64,000 nt of DNA from Australimonas brisbanensis (GTDB taxonomy: Bacteria > Chloroflexota > Dehalococcoidia > Lucifugimonadales > Australimonadaceae): contig JAYQTA010000008.1 of assembly GCA_038147155.1 (NCBI GenBank), forward strand, positions 1 through 64,000, written 5' to 3'. Each line of letters begins with the position of its first letter. Positions within the stretch are counted from its first letter, which is position 1. Positions 41,937 through 49,859 of the stretch are shown here, one piece after another. Below the pieces are notes generated by a model. It was not told the DNA's origin, ran no database searches, and saw only the letters and a list, made by a program, of their open reading frames with translations. A program made the position numbers and the translations under genes.

Positions 41937-42096
41937 CTGCGCCTCCTTGGCTCCGGCAGCGAGTGGCTGCCGGTGGGCGCTGCTCACGCCCGGTGGGTTG
42001 ACGGCATGACCCTAGGCCGGATGCATGAATGCACCGTGAACACGCCCCGTGGGGGCGTGAACGGGTGGTGAAAACGCCGAGGGGAGGCGGGAGGCC

Positions 42097-42633
42097 CTAG
42101 GCCGCCGAACGGTCCGTGAAGGACGGGAAGCGCAGGTCGTTGCAGCGCTCGCACACCTCGGGCGGGATGATGCCGAAGCGCATCAGCCAGCCGAAGGTGA
42201 AGCACCCGGCGCAGAAGCCCACGAAGGCCTCCAGCCCCGCGAAGAAGACCAGCACCCCCAGCACCGCCTGCGCCGCACCCACCAGGCCGAAGCCGTACAC
42301 CAGCACGATGGCGGCGGTGGAAAAGACGAGGCCCACGCCTTGGGCGAACTGCTTGGGAGGCCCGGCCACCAAACGCGTGCGCCGGAGCACCTTGGGCGCG
42401 ATGACCCTGGTGGCCAGGGTGCCCATGATGCTCAGCTTCGGCCCGGTGAGCACGCGGGCCAGGAAGCCGTAGGCCAGGAAGAACAGCAGCCAGTGGACGC
42501 CGGTGAAGATGATCACCAGCGTGAGGGTGAAGACCATGGCCGCCACGGCGCGGGCTGCGTACTCATTGACGGGGTGCGGGAAGCTGAAGAGCGTCCGCAG
42601 CCCGGAGTTGGACTTGATGGGTTCGGTAGTCAT
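42097..42633 (-). CDS. DUF4395 membrane protein
   Basis: The 178-residue protein has four membrane segments (about 30-55, 55-70, 95-115, 120-145) and the DUF4395 pattern: an early HPVNEYAARAVAAMVF, GPKLSIMG, GPPKQFAQGVGL, and a Cys-rich C-terminal stretch (FVGFCAGCFTFGWLM, VCERCNDLRF). Four cysteines near the membrane suggest a redox or sulfur-transfer role. In other bacteria DUF4395 genes often neighbour thioredoxin or sulfurtransferase genes (family knowledge). The start ATG follows GAGGGAGCAGCG. Upstream are a polycysteine leader ORF and an intrinsic terminator, which indicate cysteine-responsive control. Confidence 0.85.
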   Translation of the reverse strand: MTTEPIKSNSGLRTLFSFPHPVNEYAARAVAAMVFTLTLVIIFTGVHWLLFFLAYGFLARVLTGPKLSIMGTLATRVIAPKVLRRTRLVAGPPKQFAQGVGLVFSTAAIVLVYGFGLVGAAQAVLGVLVFFAGLEAFVGFCAGCFTFGWLMRFGIIPPEVCERCNDLRFPSFTDRSAA

Positions 42634-42659
42634 CGCTGCTCCCTCAGGTGAGATCCCAC

Positions 42660-42706
42660 AAAAAAAGCCCCCGTCACACTGCATGCACCCGCAGGCGGAC
42701 GGAGGC
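42660..42706 (-). terminator. intrinsic terminator/attenuator in the leader of the DUF4395 gene
   Basis: On the minus strand GCCTCCGTC pairs with GACGGGGGC (nine pairs, one G-U) around a 22-base loop, followed immediately by seven T. It stands 24 bases after the leader-peptide stop and 27 bases before the DUF4395 ATG. Unless disrupted it would stop transcription before the gene, so it reads as an attenuator. Confidence 0.8.
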
Positions 42707-42729
42707 CGCTACCTCTGGCTGAGGCGGGG

Positions 42730-42765
42730 TCAGGGGCGCATACAACAACAGGAGCAGTGGTGCAT
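42730..42765 (-). CDS. polycysteine leader peptide (MHHCSCCCMRP)
   Basis: An 11-codon frame, ATG CAC CAC TGC TCC TGT TGT TGT ATG CGC CCC TGA, encodes four Cys, three of them in a row. A -10 box TATCAT ends nine bases before the ATG, so the transcript would start at or next to the start codon (leaderless). In mycobacteria leaderless polycysteine uORFs are known to act as cysteine-responsive attenuators. Here the uORF is directly followed by an intrinsic terminator and a DUF4395 gene, a sulfur-associated family. Translation is inferred, not shown. Confidence 0.72.
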   Translation of the reverse strand: MHHCSCCCMRP

Positions 42766-42774
42766 CACGCGCCG

Positions 42775-42780
42775 ATGATA
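42775..42780 (-). promoter_or_regulatory. -10 box TATCAT for the leader peptide/DUF4395 transcript
   Basis: The spacing TATCAT-CGGCGC-GTGATG places the likely first transcribed base at the GTG/ATG, consistent with a leaderless message. Divergently, the archaellin-like gene starts 141 bases away on the plus strand. A -35 is not evident. Confidence 0.55.
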
Positions 42781-42920
42781 GCACGATGCGCAACCCTCCG
42801 CAGCAGAACCGGATGCCTGCGTGTTTTCCCTCATGCCGATGTGGTACCCGCCCCCTGTCGGCGCCCCGGCCCAGGCGGCACCATGGGGGGAGTCCTGCAC
42901 CAGCGGGGCAAAGGAACATC

Positions 42921-43994
42921 ATGCGCAACGCATCACATGCCCTCAGGGCATCGCTCACAACGCGCCTGCGTTCGCAGGCGGGCATCACCGGTATCGAGGC
43001 GGCGATCATCCTGATCGCCTTCGTGGTGGTGGCCACCGTGTTCACCTACGCCGTGCTCTCCGCGGGCATCTTCGCCTCGGACAAGGGCAAGGAGGCGATC
43101 TACCGGGGGCTGGAGAAGGCGAGCACCAGCTTCGAACTGTTGGGCGTGGTGAAGGCGGATGGACAGCGCTCCACCACCCTCTCCGCCGTGGACACCCCCG
43201 GTGCGTGGGTGCCGCAGGCCAACGTCACCGGGGCCACGGAATCGTCCGACCGCAAGTCCGGCACCGCCGCGCTGCGGCTGACCATCGCCAGGCTGTTCGG
43301 CACGGGGTTGGTGGCCTACGAGGACCTTGGCTCCACCGTGGATCTCTCGGCCCACTACGCCGCAGAAGTGTGGCTCAAGCCGGATGTCGATGTGGCGGCT
43401 GGAGTGCTCCAGCTGCTGCTGGACGATACCGCGGGGTGTGGTTCTCCCCTGGAGACCCTCGCCGTCCCCGCGCTCACGGCCAACACCTGGAAGCAGGTGC
43501 GTGTGAACACCGCCGACCCCGCGGGCCTCACCGCCGTTGCCTGCGTGGGACTGAACGCCTCCTCGGAACCCGGTGCGCTCACGCTGCTGGTGGACCAGGT
43601 GGAAGGGCCCGATGAGGTGCAGGCACTGCATCTGGTGCTGGGTCCCACGCTGGACACGGCGCCTCTGGCCTTCAACACCACCGTGGACTCCGACTCCGAC
43701 GGCCTCCTCTCCGACAAGGGCGCCAAGAACCACGACCTGGTCATCTCCTACATCGACTCCGAGTCGGTGGTGCGGGACCTGGCGTGGACGACCACGGAAC
43801 TTGGCAAGGGCGACGGGGACGTGCAGCTGGAGGCGGGCGAGAAGTTCCAGTTCAACGTGGACCTGCGCGCCGTCTCGCCGATACCCTCCGCCAACACGCT
43901 GGTGGTGCTGCACCTGGCGCCCTACGACGGAAGCTCCACGGTGTTCGATAAGCGCATGCCCGCCAACATCGAGGTCTCCATGGTCATCCCCTAG
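42921..43994 (+). CDS. archaellin/type IV pilin-like protein with an inserted beta-sandwich domain
   Basis: The N-terminus is a class III signal peptide: basic residues, then AGITGIEAAIILIAFVVVAT, the processing site and hydrophobic assembly helix of archaellins and archaeal-type pilins. YAVLSAGIFASDKGKEAIYR continues the archaellin pattern. Residues about 100-230 form an inserted beta-sandwich of carbohydrate-binding/LamG style (AEVWLKPDVDVAAGVLQLLL, NTWKQVRVNTAD, GALTLLVDQVEG). The archaellin-like C-terminal strands then resume (HDLVISYIDSESVVRDLAWT, DVQLEAGEKFQFNVDL, KRMPANIEVSMVIP). The ATG at 42921 has AAAGGAACATC upstream. It would form an extracellular filament or an adhesive tip subunit. 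No peptidase or motor gene is in the window. Confidence 0.8.
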   Translation: MRNASHALRASLTTRLRSQAGITGIEAAIILIAFVVVATVFTYAVLSAGIFASDKGKEAIYRGLEKASTSFELLGVVKADGQRSTTLSAVDTPGAWVPQANVTGATESSDRKSGTAALRLTIARLFGTGLVAYEDLGSTVDLSAHYAAEVWLKPDVDVAAGVLQLLLDDTAGCGSPLETLAVPALTANTWKQVRVNTADPAGLTAVACVGLNASSEPGALTLLVDQVEGPDEVQALHLVLGPTLDTAPLAFNTTVDSDSDGLLSDKGAKNHDLVISYIDSESVVRDLAWTTTELGKGDGDVQLEAGEKFQFNVDLRAVSPIPSANTLVVLHLAPYDGSSTVFDKRMPANIEVSMVIP

Positions 43995-44016
43995 GCCGGC
44001 AGGCGCGATAAACGGG

Positions 44017-44051
44017 AAAAGAGAGGGGCCGCTGCGATGCAGCGGCCCTCT
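44017..44051 (-). terminator. intrinsic terminator after tctA (minus strand)
   Basis: A long stem (GCAGCGGCCCTCT with GAGGGGCCGCTGC, one bulged base, three-base loop) is followed on the minus strand by CTCTTTTCCC. It lies between the facing ends of the archaellin-like gene and tctA and may serve both strands, but the T-run favours minus. Confidence 0.7.
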
Positions 44052-44075
44052 GACGTTCTCGACGTGCGGCCAGGA

Positions 44076-46100
44076 CTAGAAAATGCGGGTGGTGATGAAG
44101 TGCCAGACCGCGGCCTGGGGCCAGATCACCGCCAGGAACCGGTCCATCAGGTAGATCTGGAAGATGCCCACAATGGCCACGGAGATCACCGGGCCCAGGT
44201 AGCGCCACTTGCCCTGCATGAACAGCACCGGGCTCAGGATGGCGTAGGCGACGGTGGCCCACTGCATGCCAATGAAGCCGGTGACCACCACGAAGGTGCC
44301 CAGCATCGTCGCCACCTTGTAGATGTTGGTGCGCAGCCCCTCCATGCCGGAGGACTTCATGCCGATGTCCATGATGTCGGCCTTGCGGTAGGAGCGCTTG
44401 GTCAGGTGCGTGTAGAGCTGGGAGAGCGAGAGGATGATGATGCCGATACCCGCGCCCATGGGGAAGATGCGGGCCTCGAACCGGAAGCCCATGGACGAGA
44501 CGATGAACGCCAGCGAGCCGCCGATGGCCAGCAGGATCGGCATGTTGTACCAGGAGATGAGCGCCTTCTTGAACGAGAGCGTCACCACCTCCTCGCTCGC
44601 GTAGGCCTTGGCATCCTCAGCGGCCTGCTTGGCCGCGGAGCGGGAGAAGAAGACCATCGTCGCCACCACGATGATGAACAGCGCGACGGTGAGCGGGCGC
44701 ACGAGCACGCCGCCGGAACTGGTCCACCCGTGCAGGTTGATGGCGGTGGTCAAGTTCCGCTCGATCACCTCACCCAGGATGATGCCCAGCAGCATGGGCG
44801 GGCGGGGCCACTGGTACTGCTTCATGATCAGACCGATGCCCATGAACACGAACATGATGGGCAGCGAGAGCCACGAGGTGGACTCGATGAGCCCCGTCAA
44901 GAAGACGATGGGGATGATGATGGCACCCACCATGGGGTACGGCACCAGGGTGAGCTTGGCCAGCTGACCGGTGAAGCCGATGCCCAGCACCATCAGCAGC
45001 AGGTTGCCGATGGACAGGGTGATGACCATCAAGATCAGGATGTCGGCCCTATCCCCCAGCAGTGTGGGGCCGGGGCTGATGTTGTAGGCCAGCATGGCCA
45101 CCAGGATCAGCGCCCAGGACAGCCCGCCCGGCACGCCCAGGGCGAGGGTGGGGATGGCCTGACCGGACTCCTTCGCGTTCTGCGCCGACTCGGCGAAGAT
45201 CACGCCCAGGAGCGAGCCCTTGCCGAACTGCGACTTGTCCTCGGTGAAGAAGATGCCGAACACGTAGGAGAGCCAGTCGATGGTCGCCTGCCCCACGCCG
45301 GGGATGGCGCCCAGAAACACGCCGAAGATGGACTGGCGGATGATCACCGGCCAGTACCGGAAGCCCTCCTTAGCTCCGGCGACCACCTGCCTGGTGGAGA
45401 CCTCGGAGCCCTTGGGGGCCACGGACTGCCCCGTGAGGGTCAGGTCCACCATCTCCGGCAGGGCGAAGAGGCCCAGGGTCGCCGCGATGAGGGGCAATCC
45501 GCCCCACAGTTCAGGGCGCTGGAAGACGAACCGCTCGTCACCGGTGCCCGGTGCGATGCCCACGCTGCCCAGCATCAAACCCAGCAGGCCGGCCGCCAGG
45601 CCCTTGCGCATGGCGCCCTTGGACAGGCCGGACACCATCGCAACGCCGAACAGCGCCAACATGCCGATCTCCGCGAAGGAGAAGGAGAGGACGAAGGGTT
45701 TCATGATGGGGATGACGGCGGCGAGGGTCAGTGCGCCGACCACGCCACCCAGCATGCTCGCCGCGTACACGGCACCCAGGGTGTGGGCCGCCTTGCCCTG
45801 GCGCGCCAACTGGTGGCCCTCCAGGAACGAGACGTTGTTCCCGCCGCCCGGCTGGCCCAGCAGGATGGCCGGGATGGTGTCCAGGCCGTTGTTCACGCCC
45901 GTCACCGTGGCCAAGGCAACCAGACCGATGGCCGGGTCGCTCACGTTCTGGAGCAGGAACGGGATCATGAGCGACATCACCACGATGCCCGAGGCGCCGG
46001 GGATCAGCCCGGTGAGCGCGGAGGCAATGGCGGCGCCGATGACCACACCCCAGTAGACGGGGTCTCCGAGGGTGCTGAATGCCTGCAGTATCTCGTCCAT
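44076..46100 (-). CDS. tripartite tricarboxylate transporter TctA permease with fused TctB-like domain
   Basis: TctA is the large membrane subunit of TTT carboxylate importers. Residues 1 to about 500 have the TctA signatures GLIPGASGIVVMSLMIPFLL and ILLGQPGGGNNVSFLEGHQL. They also have IPGVGQATIDWLSYVFGIFF and TLALGVPGGLSWALILVAML. Usual TctA proteins end near residue 500. Here residues about 520-674 add four more membrane segments (NMPILLAIGGSLAFIVSSMG, YRKADIMDIG, YLGPVISVAIVGIFQIYLMD) that look like the small TctB subunit. No separate tctB gene is present, so this is read as a TctA-TctB fusion. It is downstream of tctC with a 174-base gap containing a hairpin. Confidence 0.88.
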   Translation of the reverse strand: MDEILQAFSTLGDPVYWGVVIGAAIASALTGLIPGASGIVVMSLMIPFLLQNVSDPAIGLVALATVTGVNNGLDTIPAILLGQPGGGNNVSFLEGHQLARQGKAAHTLGAVYAASMLGGVVGALTLAAVIPIMKPFVLSFSFAEIGMLALFGVAMVSGLSKGAMRKGLAAGLLGLMLGSVGIAPGTGDERFVFQRPELWGGLPLIAATLGLFALPEMVDLTLTGQSVAPKGSEVSTRQVVAGAKEGFRYWPVIIRQSIFGVFLGAIPGVGQATIDWLSYVFGIFFTEDKSQFGKGSLLGVIFAESAQNAKESGQAIPTLALGVPGGLSWALILVAMLAYNISPGPTLLGDRADILILMVITLSIGNLLLMVLGIGFTGQLAKLTLVPYPMVGAIIIPIVFLTGLIESTSWLSLPIMFVFMGIGLIMKQYQWPRPPMLLGIILGEVIERNLTTAINLHGWTSSGGVLVRPLTVALFIIVVATMVFFSRSAAKQAAEDAKAYASEEVVTLSFKKALISWYNMPILLAIGGSLAFIVSSMGFRFEARIFPMGAGIGIIILSLSQLYTHLTKRSYRKADIMDIGMKSSGMEGLRTNIYKVATMLGTFVVVTGFIGMQWATVAYAILSPVLFMQGKWRYLGPVISVAIVGIFQIYLMDRFLAVIWPQAAVWHFITTRIF

Positions 46101-46237
46101 GGAGCGACACCTCGACCCACCGCGTCAGCGGCGGCCTGTCCTTGGGCTAGCGGGCCAGAACCGTCTTTCAGAACGATAGCCCCGAGCGCCTCCAGCGAAG
46201 ACGCGCGAGGCTATCCAGCGTGAACCAGATAGGCCAT

Positions 46238-46267
46238 GAGCCGGGGCGGGTTTCCCCGCCCCGGCTC
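46238..46267 (-). terminator. strong GC hairpin between tctC and tctA
   Basis: GAGCCGGGGCGGG and CCCGCCCCGGCTC form a 13-bp perfect stem just after the tctC stop. It lacks a T-run, so it may be a partial terminator or an mRNA-stabilising stem that lets the binding protein be made in excess over the permease. Confidence 0.5.
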
Positions 46268-46274
46268 GGGAGGC

Positions 46275-47450
46275 TTACTTGACGAACTTCTCGTAGTACT
46301 TGTCGCGCAGCTCGTCGTACTTAGTCTGGTTGGCGCGGAAGAAGACCGACATGCGCTCGAGGGCCGCCTGGAACTCCACACCAGGGGTGAAGTTGTTCAG
46401 GATGCCCGAGAAGGTCTGCATGCCGTCCGCGAACTCCTGGTCGGCCATGGCGTCGGAGAGCGCCTTACGCAGCGCGTCACGCACGCCCTCATCCATGCCC
46501 GGAGGGCCGACGATGTTCTTGGCGAAGGAGGCACGCACATCGTTGAAACCGGTGAAGGTGTCGATGTCGGCCTGGTCGGTCATGTACTCCTGGGCGACCT
46601 TGCAGTTGAACTCGCCCTCAGCGTTGGGGCTGACGGTGGTGCCGGAGAAGGACATGTCCACGAACGGGATGATGTACTTGTCGGCAACCCACCCGGGGCG
46701 GCGCAGGGGGATCTGGTTCCACACGGTGGCGGAGGTCCAGGAGTTCACGTCGCCGCGCTCGAGCATGAGCATCTGGGCGTTGGAGCCGGTGTCACCGGCC
46801 ACGTGGATCGCCCGGTAGTTCACGTCCAGCATGTCAGCGATCATGGCCGTCAGGAACGAGGTGGAACCCATGTCGCGGGCGGAGGCGATGCCGTCCGCCA
46901 CGATGAGCTCAGGGCCCGCACCGTTCATGGCGGTGTCGATGCACCCGAGGCCCAGGTTGCCACGGATGACCCAGAACTGGTCACCACCGGAGGTGGAGCC
47001 GATACCGGTCACCTGGTCCATGGTGAACTCAGCCGCGCCCTCGTACTCGTCGTTGATGCCAGGGGTGGCCTCAACGCCGAGGGTCAGCCCGTCGGCCTTT
47101 GCGTTCCAGACGAAGTTGCGCTCCGTCACCACCGGCACGATGTTGGACACGATGAGGCGGGGGTTACCGGGGATGAACTTGCCCCAGTTGGCCGCCAGGT
47201 ACCGGGCGGTGGCGTCGGTGCCGCCACCCTGGCCGAAGCCAACGGTCAGGCGGATGGTCTTGCCCTTGAAGTAGGCCGCCGCGTCGAAGGACGGGGTCGG
47301 CGTGGCAGCGGGGGTGTCGCCACCGTCAGCGGGCTTGGGCGTAGCGGTGGGGGTAGCCGTGGGGTCAGCGCCACCACAGGCGGCCAGCGCCAGCGCCAGC
47401 AGGGCCCCCAGCAGGCCCGTCGCGATGATCTTCTTGAGCCGGGACGTCAT
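46275..47450 (-). CDS. tripartite tricarboxylate transporter substrate-binding lipoprotein (TctC-like)
   Basis: The 391-residue protein has a lipoprotein signal (KIIATGLLGALLALALAAC, lipobox LAAC, mature Cys near 25), a Thr/Pro-rich linker, and a Bug-type binding domain: KTIRLTVGFGQGGGTDATAR and GLTLGVEATPG. The mature region is anchored at the outer face of the membrane and delivers carboxylates to TctA. The usual PAGG-type motif is GFGQGGGTD. It is the first gene of the tct operon, ends in TAA, and has a long structured leader. Confidence 0.88.
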   Translation of the reverse strand: MTSRLKKIIATGLLGALLALALAACGGADPTATPTATPKPADGGDTPAATPTPSFDAAAYFKGKTIRLTVGFGQGGGTDATARYLAANWGKFIPGNPRLIVSNIVPVVTERNFVWNAKADGLTLGVEATPGINDEYEGAAEFTMDQVTGIGSTSGGDQFWVIRGNLGLGCIDTAMNGAGPELIVADGIASARDMGSTSFLTAMIADMLDVNYRAIHVAGDTGSNAQMLMLERGDVNSWTSATVWNQIPLRRPGWVADKYIIPFVDMSFSGTTVSPNAEGEFNCKVAQEYMTDQADIDTFTGFNDVRASFAKNIVGPPGMDEGVRDALRKALSDAMADQEFADGMQTFSGILNNFTPGVEFQAALERMSVFFRANQTKYDELRDKYYEKFVK

Positions 47451-47560
47451 ACCTTTGCCTCCCTATGAACTTTCCTCGGCCGTTGCTCGGCCGGGACTGC
47501 GGGCCGTTGTGCTCAGGCACAATCCAACCCACCGCGCGGGTTCCCCGCGATTAGCGCTGA

Positions 47561-47589
47561 ACCCTACCGCGCCAATTGCTACGCGTCAA
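47561..47589 (-). promoter_or_regulatory. sigma-70 promoter of the tct operon (TTGACG-17-TAGGGT)
   Basis: On the minus strand TTGACG and TAGGGT are exactly 17 bases apart. This is the only clear two-box promoter I found here. Transcription would start near 47.55 kb, leaving about 100 bases of leader with three hairpins (CGCGGG/CCCGCG, TTGTGC/GCACAA, CGGCCG/CGGCCG) before the GGGAGG ribosome site. The leader may bind a regulator or small molecule. Confidence 0.55.
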
Positions 47590-47670
47590 TCACCTCCGTG
47601 GTTCTTTCGGCCGTATCAACAGGTGTGCGCGCGCGTGTGAGGCGGTAACTGCTCCATCTTCCGGGCAGCG

Positions 47671-48939
47671 CTAGTGCCCGTTCATCTCCGCCAGCAGGGG
47701 GCCGCGCCAGTCCGTCGTTGCGGGAACGGTGACGGCCCCCGCCCGCGCCCGGCCATAGCCCGTCTCCCCCACGTCGGTCTGCCCCTTGGGCTGCCCGCCG
47801 TCCGCCACCACCTGCGTGCCCTCCAGCAGAAGGCGGCGCGCCGCGATGATGGCCTTGTCAGCCGGGCCCAGGTACTCCCGGGTGCGATCCATGATGGCGC
47901 CCATGGACTCCTGCACCGCGTGGTCCTGCACGTTGACGCCGAAGATGCCGGTGAACGTCTCGGTGCGCTGGGCCTCGCGGTCGATCAGGTAGTCGTTGGC
48001 CCGGTTGCGGGTCTTGCGGTAGAGCGCATCCTGCTCGCCGTGCCCCGTGCCCAACTCGCGGGCCACCAATTCCGGGTCGGCCATGGCCTCCCCGGTGGTG
48101 GAGTACTCCCAGTTGTAGACCATGCAGTTCTCGTCATCCATGGGCACCCACATGTGCCCCGCCACCAGCGCCTGACCGCCGAAGTCGGTGCCGGGGCGTA
48201 TCTGGGTGAAGGGCATGATGAACTGGTAGCCCCGCACGTACAGCCCGTCCTTCACCTCACGTACGCCGTAGTAGCGGTAGCCGTAGTCGGTGACCTCCAC
48301 CTCCAGCTTGGGCGGCTTGCCCGTCACGAAGGGGGCATCGGGCGGGACGCCGGGCAGGTCGGTGTCCTTGCGGATGCGCCGGTGCAGGATGGGCGCGTGG
48401 GAGGTGTCGATGCCGCCCTCCAGGCCCTGGAGCCAGTTGCACTCCTGCCACGTCTTGTTAACGTGACGGGCGGGATCGGGCACGCGCGTCCACTCGAAGG
48501 CTGGGGCCGGGGGCTGGGAACCCGCCGGGCCCATGTACGTCCACACCAGGCCCGCCAACTCCAGCGTGGGGTAGGCCCTCAGGCGCACCTTGTCACGGAA
48601 GTCGAACTCGTCGGGCTCGTTCATCATGTCCACGCACCGCCCGTCCACGTCGAACTTCCAGCCGTGGAAGACGCACCGCAGCCCGCACTCCTCGTTGCGG
48701 CCGAACCAGAGGGAGGCGCGCCGGTGGGGGCACGCCTCGTCCACCAGGCCCACGCGCCCGTTGGTGTCGCGGAAGGCCACCAGGTTCTCGCCCAGCAAAC
48801 GCACCCGCACCGGTGGGCAGTCGGGCCCGGGGAGCTCCTCCGACAGCAACGCCGGCATCCAGTAGCGGCGCATCAGTTCGCCCATGGGCGTGCCGGGCCC
48901 CACCCGGGTGATGGCCTCGTTCTCTTCCCTGGTCAGCAT
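47671..48939 (-). CDS. Rieske [2Fe-2S] ring-hydroxylating oxygenase alpha-type protein
   Basis: This 422-residue single-component-like oxygenase has an intact Rieske site: Cys70 and His72 in ACPHRRASLWFG, Cys89 and His92 in LRCVFHGWKFD. The mononuclear iron motif in NWLQGLEGGIDTSHAPILH is also complete. The length and the QESMGAIMDRTREYL block resemble phthalate-4,5-dioxygenase oxygenase-type proteins. The ATG at 48939 has GGAG upstream. It is closely related to the degenerate paralogue at 22.1 kb. No reductase or ferredoxin is adjacent, so redox partners must be elsewhere. Confidence 0.92.
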   Translation of the reverse strand: MLTREENEAITRVGPGTPMGELMRRYWMPALLSEELPGPDCPPVRVRLLGENLVAFRDTNGRVGLVDEACPHRRASLWFGRNEECGLRCVFHGWKFDVDGRCVDMMNEPDEFDFRDKVRLRAYPTLELAGLVWTYMGPAGSQPPAPAFEWTRVPDPARHVNKTWQECNWLQGLEGGIDTSHAPILHRRIRKDTDLPGVPPDAPFVTGKPPKLEVEVTDYGYRYYGVREVKDGLYVRGYQFIMPFTQIRPGTDFGGQALVAGHMWVPMDDENCMVYNWEYSTTGEAMADPELVARELGTGHGEQDALYRKTRNRANDYLIDREAQRTETFTGIFGVNVQDHAVQESMGAIMDRTREYLGPADKAIIAARRLLLEGTQVVADGGQPKGQTDVGETGYGRARAGAVTVPATTDWRGPLLAEMNGH

Positions 48940-49074
48940 TCGGTGTCTCCCTCGCTCTGGCTCCGCACCGGTGCGCCGAGCCTTGGCCCGGTGCGCGTGT
49001 GCGCCTATCCTCTGGCACCGGCGCGCCCGGTGCAACCGCACCCGCGCCCCAACCCGTCCGGTGAGGAGGCCGTC

Positions 49075-49464
49075 ATGGGCCGCAGGCAGACCATCCACAT
49101 CCCCGGTGTGCAGCACTCGGCCCCCATCCCCTTCGGGGCACGGGTGGGCAACGTGGTGTACTCGTCCGCTATCCAGGGCATCAACGCCGACACCGGTGCG
49201 CTCTCGCCCGACGTGTTCGAGCAGGCGCGTCAGTGCTTCCGCAATCTGCGCACGTTCCTGGCCGCAGCGGGCGTCAGCCCCGACGACGTGGTGCGCATGA
49301 CGTGTTTCCTGGCGGACCTGAACGAGAAGGACGCGCTCAACGGGCCGTGGCTGGAGCTGTTCCCTGACCCGGACGATCGGCCCGCACGCCACACCACGCG
49401 CTACGACCCGCCGCCCAACGGCATGCGAGTGCAGCTGGAGGTAGTGGCGGTGGCGCCGGACTAG
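49075..49464 (+). CDS. RidA/YjgF family protein
   Basis: RidA-like proteins hydrolyse reactive enamines/imines to ketoacids, or act in catabolic steps. The 129-residue protein has GARVGNVVYSSAIQGINADT, FEQARQCFRNLRTFLAAAGV, VVRMTCFLADLNEKDALN, RPARHTTRYDPPPNGMRVQL and EVVAVA. The canonical Arg near the end (R-P-A-R) is present. The ATG has GAGGAGG upstream. It converges with the HesB-like gene and shares CTAG. Confidence 0.9.
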   Translation: MGRRQTIHIPGVQHSAPIPFGARVGNVVYSSAIQGINADTGALSPDVFEQARQCFRNLRTFLAAAGVSPDDVVRMTCFLADLNEKDALNGPWLELFPDPDDRPARHTTRYDPPPNGMRVQLEVVAVAPD

Positions 49465-49775
49465 GCCTCAGTCGCCTCGTCAGGCCGGGGGCCGAACACG
49501 TCCAACGTGAAGCGCGGCTGGGAGGGCGGGCGCTTGTAGTCGAGCACCGCGTTGGGCAGCTGCTCGTCGACGCCGGGGCCCACCAGCAGCACCGTGCGCC
49601 CCTGGTAGTCCACCTGGGTGTCCAGCGGGCTCAGGCCGTCGATGACGATGCCGAAGTCCCCCTCACCCGCCCACTCCGGCGGCACCGCCAGACGCAGGTA
49701 GCGCCCCGGCTCCAGCGAACGCTCCGCGGCGATGTCGCGCAGCTGGCGCTTGGCGGAGATGGTGATGCGGAGCAT
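49461..49775 (-). CDS. HesB/IscA-fold protein without the cluster-binding cysteines
   Basis: The 104 residues (LRITISAKRQLRDIAAERSL, YLRLAVPPEWAGEGDFGIVI, QVDYQGRTVLLVGPGVDEQL, then RFTLDVFG) match the strand order and length of A-type iron-sulfur scaffold proteins. The three conserved cysteines of IscA/HesB are absent; the protein has no cysteine at all. It therefore probably does not carry a cluster in the usual way and may be a fold relative with another role. The ATG at 49775 has GGAGGGCCC upstream. Confidence 0.65.
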   Translation of the reverse strand: MLRITISAKRQLRDIAAERSLEPGRYLRLAVPPEWAGEGDFGIVIDGLSPLDTQVDYQGRTVLLVGPGVDEQLPNAVLDYKRPPSQPRFTLDVFGPRPDEATEA

Positions 49776-49859
49776 GGGCCCTCCCGGCAGGTGGTCTCCC
49801 GACGCTAGGGGAGGGGCGCCCCGCCCGTCAAGCCGCGCCCTCCTCCATCCGGTATGGCG

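Noticed and set aside
46238..46267. Hairpin between tctC and tctA as a riboswitch
   Set aside because: A simple perfect stem without conserved loops; more likely a partial terminator or stabilising stem.
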